Below, piece after piece: positions 24,105 through 31,310 of a stretch of DNA of 32,322 bases. The notes under the pieces are model-generated. The model ran no database searches. It was given only the letters and a program-made list of their open reading frames with translations, and was not told the DNA's origin. A program made the position numbers and the translations under genes. Position 1 is the first letter of the stretch. The number at the start of each line of letters is the position of its first letter. Location: positions 1 to 32,322 of IMG/VR virus record IMGVR_UViG_3300025313_000086; one strand, 5' to 3'. The stretch is from a virus.

Positions 24105-25126
24105 TAAATAACTCCTTTTATGGCCGTAATAACCTGAAATCCCGTACTCACCCACACTACAGGAGTGTCTAACTCTTTCTCCACCTTTTCTATCCGATGG
24201 TAAGCGTCGGGGTCCAACTGAGTTTTCCCTGCTAAGTCTGGTCTCCAGTAATCGAAGAACGTTAGAGCAATAAAATTGGGACAGCAAGCTCGCACCGCTC
24301 TCTTGGCCGCTTCCCCGTCCCAATTTCCCACACGACGAATTCTTTGAGTTACGGTTGTTCGCTCTGGTTGAATGTACCCGTCCGTTTGCTCAGAAAGCTT
24401 TTCCCAACTCATTTCAAAGGCGAGTGGGCCGGATTCTCCTGCGACTCGAATCGGATATGTTCGCAAGACCATAATAGTAAACATCCGGTCTGGGCGGAAG
24501 GGGACTCCAGCGTCATTCATTATTACGCCGGGAGTAATATCTCTACTCGTAGCGTAGGGGTAATGCCCAGAACGAGTAAGACTCAAGGCGTAACCCTGGC
24601 TACTCTCAATTACCACAGGGGTATCCTGGTTAACGCAGTCATTCGCCAAATCGGAAACCTCTCCTAAGTAGGGGTGCAGCTGTGGAATATCCTTAGCGAG
24701 TTTTCCAGTCCGCATAATACGGTCCGCCGTAGCACCGCCCACACCTTCGCGGGTTCCGGCGTACGGTCCCTCTCTTCCCTTATGCTTAGGTTCAATGATA
24801 GCACACATGGGGTCAATAAAGAACCGACCGCGTAGACTTACCCCAATTTTCTCTAGCTGCGGAATTTCCGTGCCTAGTAAATATTCGGGGTCTACTACAG
24901 CGCCTGGACCCAATGCCAATTTGGCTCTAGTATTGTGCCAAGCGCACGGAATGTGCCGCATTTTGTAAGTTTCCTCTTGGTAGCGCATGCTGTGGCCCGC
25001 GTTTGGTCCGCCAGTTCGTATTACTAGAATGCTGTTTAAGTTCTGTCTAAGAGGGTCTGTCAGCCATGCTGTGAAAGCGCCCTTTCCCTCGCTCCCGTAT
25101 TGACCGCCCATAATAAGGTGTATCAT
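24104..25126 (-). CDS. purZ: PurZ-like 2-aminoadenylosuccinate synthase
   Basis: A 340-residue member of the adenylosuccinate synthetase family, shorter than cellular PurA (about 430). Residues 6-16 read MGGQYGSEGKG: the PurA catalytic Asp of GDEGKG is Ser12, the change reported for phage PurZ, which joins aspartate to dGMP on the way to 2-amino-dAMP (Z). Other kept motifs: GGPNAGHS (His45), GTREGVGG, SQGYALSL with GHYPYATSRDITPGV, the aspartate loop ERTTVTQRIRRVG and a C-terminal FDYWRPDL. The ATG overlaps the polymerase stop by 4 bases (ATGA), with AAGGAG upstream. An ordinary phage PurA is the alternative, made less likely by the Ser. Confidence 0.85.
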   Translation of the reverse strand: MIHLIMGGQYGSEGKGAFTAWLTDPLRQNLNSILVIRTGGPNAGHSMRYQEETYKMRHIPCAWHNTRAKLALGPGAVVDPEYLLGTEIPQLEKIGVSLRGRFFIDPMCAIIEPKHKGREGPYAGTREGVGGATADRIMRTGKLAKDIPQLHPYLGEVSDLANDCVNQDTPVVIESSQGYALSLTRSGHYPYATSRDITPGVIMNDAGVPFRPDRMFTIMVLRTYPIRVAGESGPLAFEMSWEKLSEQTDGYIQPERTTVTQRIRRVGNWDGEAAKRAVRACCPNFIALTFFDYWRPDLAGKTQLDPDAYHRIEKVEKELDTPVVWVSTGFQVITAIKGVI

Positions 25127-26249
25127 TCTAACTCCTTAGGAATTCTATTACTCCATCGCTCCCTGTGCCAAGTTTCTACCTTTAGTGGACACCTCCAATC
25201 TCCAATAGACTCTAACCGTCGCTTGATGTCCGGTATGTACTCTAGCTCTTCGGGTGGAGTTTCGGTTATTATTTCATCGTAAACACAAAGGACTATTTTT
25301 GTGCGGAGCCCTCGTTCCTTCACAAAGTCCTGTAGGGTAAACACAGAGGATTTGAGAATCTCAGATACGCCAGTTTGAATTAAAAGGTTAAGCGCCTTGT
25401 AGGGGTCATCCAAATCAGGATTAAAATGTACGCGGCGACCATTCCATAGTCGTAGATAGCCCCGTCTTTGGATGACCGCCTCTGCCCTCCGGGCGACCGT
25501 CACTAGACCCGGATACCGTCGCCGGTACGCAGATAGCCACCGCTCCGTCTCTGATTCAGCCACGATTTCTAGACGCTCTTTCGTAAGAACCTCCGCTAAG
25601 TGTGAACGCCCGATTCTATAGATTGTACCAAGGTTAATCCGCTTGGCTACGTACCTATCTAATTTTACATCATCCGCTACCATTTGATGGACGTCGCCCT
25701 TTGGCTTCCGAAGCTCTTCTAACATTCTAACCTCATTTGCATAATGAGCAGCCATCCGGACTTCCATCTGCGATTGGTCATATCCGACCAACTCATTTCG
25801 TCCGTCCGCTTTGAATAGATAGCGAAGTTGATAGCGGTCATCTACTGTGGGAACTGCCTGGAGGTTGGGCTTAGAACAGCGGAGTCGAAGGGTTCGGGTC
25901 ATCCCAGATGCTTTGCCCTTTTCATTGGAAGCATCCAATCCCCAGCCGCCCCGTACCCGTCCATTTCCCTGTCGGGAAGATTTGAGCCAAGGAACCATCC
26001 AAGTCCGAATAGCTTTATCAAGTCGTCGCCATTCAAGTACAGCTTCGACGTCATTATGCATGGATGGCTTTTCCTTGGCAGCCATCCGAAGAACCCAATC
26101 CTCAGTATCCGGAAGAGTTACCCCATGCTTTCCCTGAAAGAATTTAAGTAATTGTGTTGGAGAGTTAAGCTTGAGCCCTGGCTTCCACCGTTCCCATATT
26201 GCCTGTTCAATATCGAAAGCGTCCCGCCGGTAGCGTTGGATTAGAGTTT
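25123..26249 (-). CDS. Family A DNA polymerase, polymerase domain (frame broken from exonuclease part)
   Basis: This is the thumb, palm and fingers part of a phage PolA-type DNA polymerase. Counting from Met at 26085: motif A is YDQSQMEVR (Asp103), motif B reads RYVAKRINLGTIYRIG (Arg144, Lys148, Tyr156), and motif C is CVYDE (Asp270, Glu271). Departures from the usual pattern: Leu152 where PolA has Phe, Arg157 where it has Gly after the Tyr, and Tyr269 for His in motif C. In the same frame, before Met 26085, lies LKLNSPTQLLKFF, a typical PolA thumb motif, with no start codon; so the real gene begins upstream, in the exonuclease frame. The adjacent purZ makes it a DpoZ candidate. Confidence 0.82.
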
Positions 26250-26894
26250 CCGCAGATGCTCATCAAACGCTATTCCGGCCCACCCCAAGTCGCCAAGAAA
26301 CTTAGCCCATTGATTGTCACGGGCTACTAATTCGGGGTATGGGTCGCCCCGTTCTAGTATCTTTGGCTCAATGTATTGCCTTAAATTCCACGTAAGCACA
26401 GCGTCCGTTTCCGCTCGTGGAATAAGCACATCAAGTGGAACTTTGTACACATCGGTAATCGGAAACATGAGGTCTTCCGCTTCCTTAACCCCAAATTGGT
26501 CGGACATAATTCGCCGTAGGCCAAAGCGGGGTAAGGAGTCATTCCACAGGAGAGTCTGGAGGAGCGTGTCCCAAATCCGGATACTGCTCACGTCTACGCC
26601 CTCCGCACGTAGAAAATTCATATCAAAGGAGCCGAAGTTGTGCCCTACTATCTCAGTGTTGTCAACTAATGTCTGGAAGCGTTTGACCGCCTCCTCCGGC
26701 AGGTTAGTTATAAAACCTGCTGCTCGGAAGGGAACGCAAAATGTGCCCACGTCTGGGTGGTGGAGAGAAGCAACAACAATCTGACTACCCTCTGCCGGTT
26801 GTAGCCCTGTGGTTTCTAAATCCATTGCTACGGCAGGCTTAATGGCAAGCTCGGCTACCACAGACTGTAGCTGTTCAACGGAACTAATTAACAC
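26241..26894 (-). CDS. 3'-5' proofreading exonuclease domain of the same polymerase
   Basis: A 217-residue N-terminal DnaQ-like exonuclease part of PolA. Exo I is MDLETTG (Asp25, Glu27), Exo II GHNFGSFDMNF (Asp91), Exo III near RAETDAVLTWN (Asp164), but the usual Tyr four residues before that Asp is Arg160. The frame ends at CGG AAA CTC TAA; read one base back, it continues ACT CTA ATC CAA into the polymerase frame. One extra A in the AAA run (TTT at 26247-26249 on plus) would fuse the two into a single 590-residue enzyme. The site is not a good slippery heptamer, so a mutation or sequencing error is likelier than programmed frameshifting. GTG start, 11-base overlap with the gene before. Confidence 0.85.
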   Translation of the reverse strand: MLISSVEQLQSVVAELAIKPAVAMDLETTGLQPAEGSQIVVASLHHPDVGTFCVPFRAAGFITNLPEEAVKRFQTLVDNTEIVGHNFGSFDMNFLRAEGVDVSSIRIWDTLLQTLLWNDSLPRFGLRRIMSDQFGVKEAEDLMFPITDVYKVPLDVLIPRAETDAVLTWNLRQYIEPKILERGDPYPELVARDNQWAKFLGDLGWAGIAFDEHLRKL

Positions 26895-27135
26895 TTGAGA
26901 TGGGGACCTGTTCGACTAATTGACGTAAAAATTCATTTCTTTGTTCGGTAGTATTGGCTTTCCCGTCCATATCTATTTGTTCCTCTAAGGCTATAGCATA
27001 CTCAGGGTAAGCTTTGCAAAGGGCAATACCTTCCATTATGCCACTGGCAAAGAATAAAATTTCCCTAGTTGACTTTCCCCGTCCAATAGTGTTAGAGATA
27101 AATTTTAGAAATCTAACGGAAACATCCTCCATCAT
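26884..27135 (-). CDS. Hypothetical small helical protein
   Basis: An 83-residue protein I do not recognise. It is mostly helical with charged and hydrophobic residues alternating (ALCKAYPEYAIALEEQIDMD) and has no membrane span or Cys motif. The ATG follows the TSCPD gene stop directly, with AAGGAG about 7 bases upstream, and its end overlaps the exonuclease start by 11 bases. Tight packing between TSCPD and polymerase genes suggests a replication or nucleotide role; it may also be a regulator. Confidence 0.6.
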   Translation of the reverse strand: MMEDVSVRFLKFISNTIGRGKSTREILFFASGIMEGIALCKAYPEYAIALEEQIDMDGKANTTEQRNEFLRQLVEQVPISSVN

Positions 27136-27513
27136 CTATTCTACTCCTTGGGGAAAATGAGATTGCATCCACCTAAAAATGTAGTCTATGACGGACTGGC
27201 AAGTTGGAATGTCCGGGTTGTCCGTACTCCCGGCGGGTTCGAACTGCATCCCAATGAGTTTATGACTAATTCGCTCTAAAGGAATTCCGTATTGTAAAAG
27301 ATAACTGGTCTGTATCCCTATTACATCCAGTAGTCCATTTAGGGTACTTCCCCATTTTCCAGTCTTAACAAACAACTCTCCGGGTGAGCCATCTTCAAAT
27401 AGTCCCACAGTAAGGTATATTTCGTGTACGCCACTTTTGGCATCTTGAATTTCAAACCGATGGGTTATTGATTGTCTACTGACTGAAAGCTTTGTCCGTA
27501 TAGGCTCTGTCAT
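27136..27513 (-). CDS. Free-standing TSCPD-domain protein
   Basis: A 125-residue protein matching the TSCPD domain found at the C-terminus of B12-dependent and related ribonucleotide reductases. The key pieces are ITHRFEIQ, EIYLTVGLFEDGSPGELFV, GKWGSTLNGLLDVIGIQTSY, LLQYGIPLERISHKL and FEPAG followed by SVIDYIFRWM. It carries no reductase catalytic domain. Stand-alone TSCPD proteins occur in some phages with unknown role. Placement in a purZ-polymerase operon suggests dNTP supply or its regulation. AGGAG lies about 8 bases before the ATG, with a 38-base overlap with the preceding gene. Confidence 0.78.
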   Translation of the reverse strand: MTEPIRTKLSVSRQSITHRFEIQDAKSGVHEIYLTVGLFEDGSPGELFVKTGKWGSTLNGLLDVIGIQTSYLLQYGIPLERISHKLIGMQFEPAGSTDNPDIPTCQSVIDYIFRWMQSHFPQGVE

Positions 27514-27817
27514 TGCGCATTCTCCTAAAATACCAATCCGTGAATTGTCCCTTGAGGTAAAAATCTTTTACGGTACTCAAAACATCTAGCCACCAAATCC
27601 GGTTAACTATGATAGGAGAATATCCTATCCAGTGGTAAACTTCATCAACGTATCCGAAAGAGAAGATTACATAACTTCCAGTTAACGCAACTATTCCAAC
27701 TTCATAAGGCGGCAACCACGCGTGGAGGTCCCCATTTTGGATAAACCATCGGGTGTACTCCTCACGGGCCAATTTATATCTGGCTCTCGCTTGTGTATAG
27801 TCCCAAGGTTTTGCCAC
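27476..27817 (-). CDS. Hypothetical aromatic-rich protein
   Basis: A 113-residue protein rich in Trp and Tyr (WDYTQARARYKLAREEYTRW, YHWIGYSPIIVNRIWWLDV). No family recognised. It starts at GTG one base after the primase-helicase stop and overlaps the TSCPD gene by 38 bases, so translation is coupled. The C-terminus is basic (YFRRMRNDRAY). It may be a small partner of replication or nucleotide enzymes. Confidence 0.6.
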   Translation of the reverse strand: MAKPWDYTQARARYKLAREEYTRWFIQNGDLHAWLPPYEVGIVALTGSYVIFSFGYVDEVYHWIGYSPIIVNRIWWLDVLSTVKDFYLKGQFTDWYFRRMRNDRAYTDKAFSQ

Positions 27818-27818
27818 T

Positions 27819-29702
27819 TTAAAACTCAGACTGCAATTCTACCCCTCCAGCTATGCCAATCCATACCCTGTTTCCAGTCTTGGTAACGCTTACTAGCCCC
27901 TTGGCCTCTAACCGGCGGCAAGTGCGGGCTGTCTCCGTGTCTGTCTCTTCTATCCGACGCGCTAATTCAGCCTGACTAATGGGCTCTCCGGCCCGCTCAA
28001 GCGTAACGAGTAGGCGAGCGTCAATGTCTGCCTCAGAGACTGTCACATCAAACACGCTCGTATCTCGTCCGTAACTCAGGATTTTTGGATAAGCCCATTC
28101 TGGTTCTTCCTTACTTGATACCCACAGACGGATATGAGTTCGGGCTGGTTCCGCCCTATCCTCTTTCATATCGCGAGTTAGAAGAATAGTCGGGTCTAAC
28201 GACGCGCCGATGAATACCGAACCCCATGGGGCCATGCGTACGTTCTCCGGTTGGGCTTGGGCTTTGGTTGTATGGTGAACAATCATAAAGGCTGTTTTTA
28301 GGTCCATTGCCACATCGGTTAGTCCATCAATGAATTCACTTGCGTTAATCCCCCAATCTTTGGGGTCAAATCCTGTCTTGTGAAGAGTGTCAAAGATAGA
28401 CAGGACCACGGCCTGCCCCTCTTCGTGCTGTACCCGTTGAATGTCTTCACGGAGATTGTGCACCCATCGTTTCTGTCGGTAACTAAACGGCCCCGCCGTC
28501 CATCGTATCGGTACGTCGTAATCCTTATTGCCATCTCGATAGAAAGCCAAAATATTTCCCATCCGTAGCTTTAGCCGTCTAGCCCGTCGGTCGTCCAAGT
28601 TGTAATACATGACTGCCCCATGAATTAGGATGGGAGCACCATGAAACTGTTTGGCCTCTGGACAGGCCACCGCCACAGATAGTTGAAGCGTGTTCCATGA
28701 CTTGCGAGCGGACGGTTCTCCAACTACGGTGCCAACACAATCACGGTAAATGTAGGGTGGGACTATCCATTCAATACGCTCATCTATTCCCACTAACTCG
28801 CTGGCGTGACTCCAAACGAGTCGGTCCCCTGCTTTTTCGCTTACCTTAAGGTCAGCTCGGAGAACGTCTTCCCATAGGCGTTGTGGCGTATCGAATTTCT
28901 GATTTACACTGTGGGAGGCGACGCGGAAGATGTCGGCTAATCCGGCCCCGTTTTCCGCTAGGGTAGCCATTAACTTATAGAGAGCCCGTGAGCGGTCATC
29001 CTGCGTGTTAATGAAAAGGTCAGATACCGCGTCCGTAGGAACGCCATACTTTCCCATTAGGTATAGCGCATTCTCCCGCGTACCCTGCGCCGGTACTCCG
29101 GGGACACCCGTAGTGCCCACGGGAGTTACGGGGGTAACCGCCGTGGCAACCTGTAGGGCCTGGGCGGCATATGCGGGGGTATCCGCAGTCGTCTTGAGCC
29201 ACAGGAGCTTAACCGGAAAGGGCGGATTGTACTTAAAATTTAGGGTTCCGGGGAGTCTGTGGACTTGAGTAATATCTTTGTCAGAGGCGTCCGCACCGAA
29301 TCTCGCCGCGAGTCCAGAACATAACTCCTCAGTAGCTCTTGGAGCCAAATCATCGGAATGAATCCAGGCAGCTTGCGCCTTTCCCTCCGACGTTTGAACC
29401 ACCACGTGCGGAGGAGGGTCCCAACTGTAAGGGTCAGCATTAGGCCCATCATGGTCAATCCAAACCAGCTTAGTTGGAAGAGCCGCTGTCTTTGTAGCCT
29501 TACCGCCTGCCTTGTACGTGGCCAGTCCAATCCATACTTCATGGCTATCCTTCACTTCCTCTACGGCGGATAAAATCTCATCCACGCTCTCCGAGAATAC
29601 CCGTCGGACGGGTCCCGTCTTGGCCGGTTTAGCCAATAGGTACAGGTAACCGTCCGGCGAGCATTCCCGAAGCCACCGGAGGTAGCGCTCTGCCTCCGAC
29701 AC
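27819..29702 (-). CDS. Primase-helicase (AEP-like primase plus RepA-type ATPase)
   Basis: A 627-residue protein that probably primes and unwinds DNA at the fork. N-terminus: an archaeo-eukaryotic-type primase with the acidic motif WIDHDG (Asp83, Asp85) and HRLPGTLNFK (His148). A Thr/Val/Pro-rich linker (about 187-208) follows. Middle: a RecA/RepA-like ATPase with Walker A GEPSARKS (328-335), Walker B VVLSIFD (Asp438) and the HHTTK motif (His476/477). C-terminus: a winged helix (about 560-620, AELARRIEETDTETARTC). GTG start 10 bases after the preceding stop. Confidence 0.82.
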   Translation of the reverse strand: MSEAERYLRWLRECSPDGYLYLLAKPAKTGPVRRVFSESVDEILSAVEEVKDSHEVWIGLATYKAGGKATKTAALPTKLVWIDHDGPNADPYSWDPPPHVVVQTSEGKAQAAWIHSDDLAPRATEELCSGLAARFGADASDKDITQVHRLPGTLNFKYNPPFPVKLLWLKTTADTPAYAAQALQVATAVTPVTPVGTTGVPGVPAQGTRENALYLMGKYGVPTDAVSDLFINTQDDRSRALYKLMATLAENGAGLADIFRVASHSVNQKFDTPQRLWEDVLRADLKVSEKAGDRLVWSHASELVGIDERIEWIVPPYIYRDCVGTVVGEPSARKSWNTLQLSVAVACPEAKQFHGAPILIHGAVMYYNLDDRRARRLKLRMGNILAFYRDGNKDYDVPIRWTAGPFSYRQKRWVHNLREDIQRVQHEEGQAVVLSIFDTLHKTGFDPKDWGINASEFIDGLTDVAMDLKTAFMIVHHTTKAQAQPENVRMAPWGSVFIGASLDPTILLTRDMKEDRAEPARTHIRLWVSSKEEPEWAYPKILSYGRDTSVFDVTVSEADIDARLLVTLERAGEPISQAELARRIEETDTETARTCRRLEAKGLVSVTKTGNRVWIGIAGGVELQSEF

Positions 29703-29712
29703 GCTATTTTAC

Positions 29713-30219
29713 CTAGAAGTCCATTTCGGACTTGCGCTTAGCTCCGCTCGCCTTAGCCTTAGACGTTGCACCGGCTACGGGCTCCGTACTAAACTGCGGA
29801 AGCTCGCCGTCGTACTCCTTTATCCCAATCACGTCGTTCTGGTTCTTGCCATCGTAAATACGATTACCGATGGCTAGGGTGACGAGACGGCCACAAACCA
29901 AGGTAGCCGCCGCTTCGACCATATCCTCTTCTGTATCAAACGTCTCCTGCTCAAACTCTGCAACGTCCTCCTCGCCTATCGCCGCCTCCATCGAACGCCA
30001 CCACCCTGTGGCCATGTTAATTCCAGCAGAAGACAGCGTGCTATTATTCCAGACTTTCCGGTTCTTGAACTCACCCTCTGCTAGGACGAAAGTCCAGGCT
30101 ACGTAAGGACCTTTCGGTCCTTGCCGCAACTCTAAAGCTTCGACTATTCCTGCGTAAGGTCCGGGCGTTATGGGAGTATACTCTTCGGTTTCTCCACGCG
30201 CTGGCGGTACATAAGGCAT
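29713..30219 (-). CDS. Probable ssDNA-binding protein (DUF669-like)
   Basis: A 168-residue protein. TPGPYAGIVEALELRQGPKG, VAWTFVLAEGEFKNRKVW and SSAGINMATGWWRSMEAA resemble the phage DUF669-type ssDNA-binding protein, and the C-terminus ends acidic-hydrophobic after a Lys/Ser linker (EMDF), as in SSBs. The frame opens at 30363, but that would overlap the ATPase gene by 80 bases; ATG 30219 has AGGGG about 7 bases upstream and is preferred. Expected role: coating ssDNA, partner of the Sak4-like ATPase and primase. Confidence 0.62.
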   Translation of the reverse strand: MPYVPPARGETEEYTPITPGPYAGIVEALELRQGPKGPYVAWTFVLAEGEFKNRKVWNNSTLSSAGINMATGWWRSMEAAIGEEDVAEFEQETFDTEEDMVEAAATLVCGRLVTLAIGNRIYDGKNQNDVIGIKEYDGELPQFSTEPVAGATSKAKASGAKRKSEMDF

Positions 30220-30283
30220 CTCTTTCCCCTTTCGTGCTATCGCGTCGTCACGGTGTTTACCGGACTGGACGCGCTTATAAAAG

Positions 30284-31090
30284 TCAGCTAGACTTTGGTA
30301 CGGGTCGTTTAGGCTTGTCTGCCGCCGTAACTTCCCGCTTTTCGTTCTGCTTATGCGGGGCATTGTCCGCTATGAACTGCTTAAGCATGGGCCATGTTGG
30401 GTTGGTAAGTCCCCTCCTTCCTGTCTCAGGGGTGAAAACTCCCGTTCGGTCGCGGCACACATATGCGCCGGACGGGGAGTAAATTAGCAGTTTCCGCTCC
30501 CGGATTGGGGGAGCTTCGCCGTCCTCTTCATCCTTTTGCTCAACCACAGCTAGCCGTGCAATGATATCTGTATAGTCACGCGCCTGACGACTAACACTTG
30601 CCGGTAAGTTAGGTCGATAACGCCGGTCTTGGTCGTCCGGCTCTCGCTCGCCACAGATGAGCATAAGGTCAATGGGGAGGTCGCGAAACCGGCGCAGGAC
30701 TTTACCTAACTTGAGGGTTACGCGTCCGTGGTCGCGCAACTCCGCCGCATCAGTGAGACGGTTAGGGTCGCGGGCTTCCGCCTGCCCAACAACGTTCTCC
30801 AAATACTTAGCGGAAAGGTCGGTGTAAGAGTCGATAGCTACGCCCGCAAACTCTTTGTGCGCCCCTGCGGCGAGGTAATCGTAGACTTCCCAAATTTCGT
30901 CCGGCTCCGTGATGTTCCACACTGGAACTTTCATTCCAGCGGACACCAGCGTTGTTTCACCCTGCTCAACGTTAATCATAAGAAACCCGCTGGTTCCCGC
31001 TAGATGCGTCTTTCCGGCACCGTTAGGGCCGTAAATCAACGCATTAAGTGGGGGCATCACGTCACCGGATATGTGAATCTTACTGTGCAA
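30284..31090 (-). CDS. Sak4-like RecA-fold ATPase (ssDNA annealing/recombination)
   Basis: A 268-residue AAA_24-type ATPase. Walker A is GPNGAGKT (21-28); Walker B falls in GVAIDSYTD; further motifs are RFRDLPIDLMLICGERE and RQARDYTDIIARL. Phage Sak4-type proteins promote homologous recombination with an SSB, encoded next. A TTG start at 31090 is chosen because GAGGAGGTGA stands 6 bases upstream. The C-terminus is basic (KPKRPVPKSS). The overlap with the preceding Cys-rich gene is 11 bases. Confidence 0.8.
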   Translation of the reverse strand: MHSKIHISGDVMPPLNALIYGPNGAGKTHLAGTSGFLMINVEQGETTLVSAGMKVPVWNITEPDEIWEVYDYLAAGAHKEFAGVAIDSYTDLSAKYLENVVGQAEARDPNRLTDAAELRDHGRVTLKLGKVLRRFRDLPIDLMLICGEREPDDQDRRYRPNLPASVSRQARDYTDIIARLAVVEQKDEEDGEAPPIRERKLLIYSPSGAYVCRDRTGVFTPETGRRGLTNPTWPMLKQFIADNAPHKQNEKREVTAADKPKRPVPKSS

Positions 31091-31310
31091 TCTGGGTCAC
31101 CTCCTCAAATATCTGGGGTATATGTTTGTCGCAAACGTAGCGAACTCCTGGCCTACCGTCATACCTTCCATATCCAACATAAAGAGCACTATGACGCCAT
31201 TTCGCGATAGTGGGTGGACAGTGAGTTACAGCACAGGAACCACAATTTCTACCACTATCGTCTGATTCCAGAAGGTCTATTTGGTCCGTCTCAATCTGCA
31301 AAGAGGTCAA
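31080..31310 (-). CDS. Small Cys/His-rich protein
   Basis: A 76-residue protein with clustered ligands (Cys23, Cys26, His30, Cys31; NCGSCAVTHCPP) and VCDKH (Cys60, His63), suggesting a metal-binding fold. A TTG start at 31310 has AAAGGAGG 7 bases upstream and overlaps the nuclease gene by 20 bases. No family recognised. It sits between nuclease and ATPase genes, so it may be a recombination accessory. Confidence 0.55.
   Translation of the reverse strand: MTSLQIETDQIDLLESDDSGRNCGSCAVTHCPPTIAKWRHSALYVGYGRYDGRPGVRYVCDKHIPQIFEEVTQIAQ

Noticed and set aside
24105-24323. Longer N-terminus for the NDT-like gene (start at 24323)
   Set aside because: The added 73 residues shadow the end of purZ and match nothing; the NDT fold begins at GTG 24104.
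24104-25126. Ordinary host-type PurA
   Set aside because: Length, Ser in place of the catalytic Asp, and placement beside a phage polymerase favour PurZ; not fully excluded.
26241-26256. Programmed -1 frameshift in the polymerase gene
   Set aside because: The sequence CGG AAA CTC is not an X-XXY-YYZ heptamer and no clear downstream pseudoknot was seen; a base loss is simpler.
30220-30363. Longer N-terminus for the ssDNA-binding protein (start at 30363)
   Set aside because: It would overlap the ATPase gene by 80 bases; ATG 30219 has a good ribosome site.
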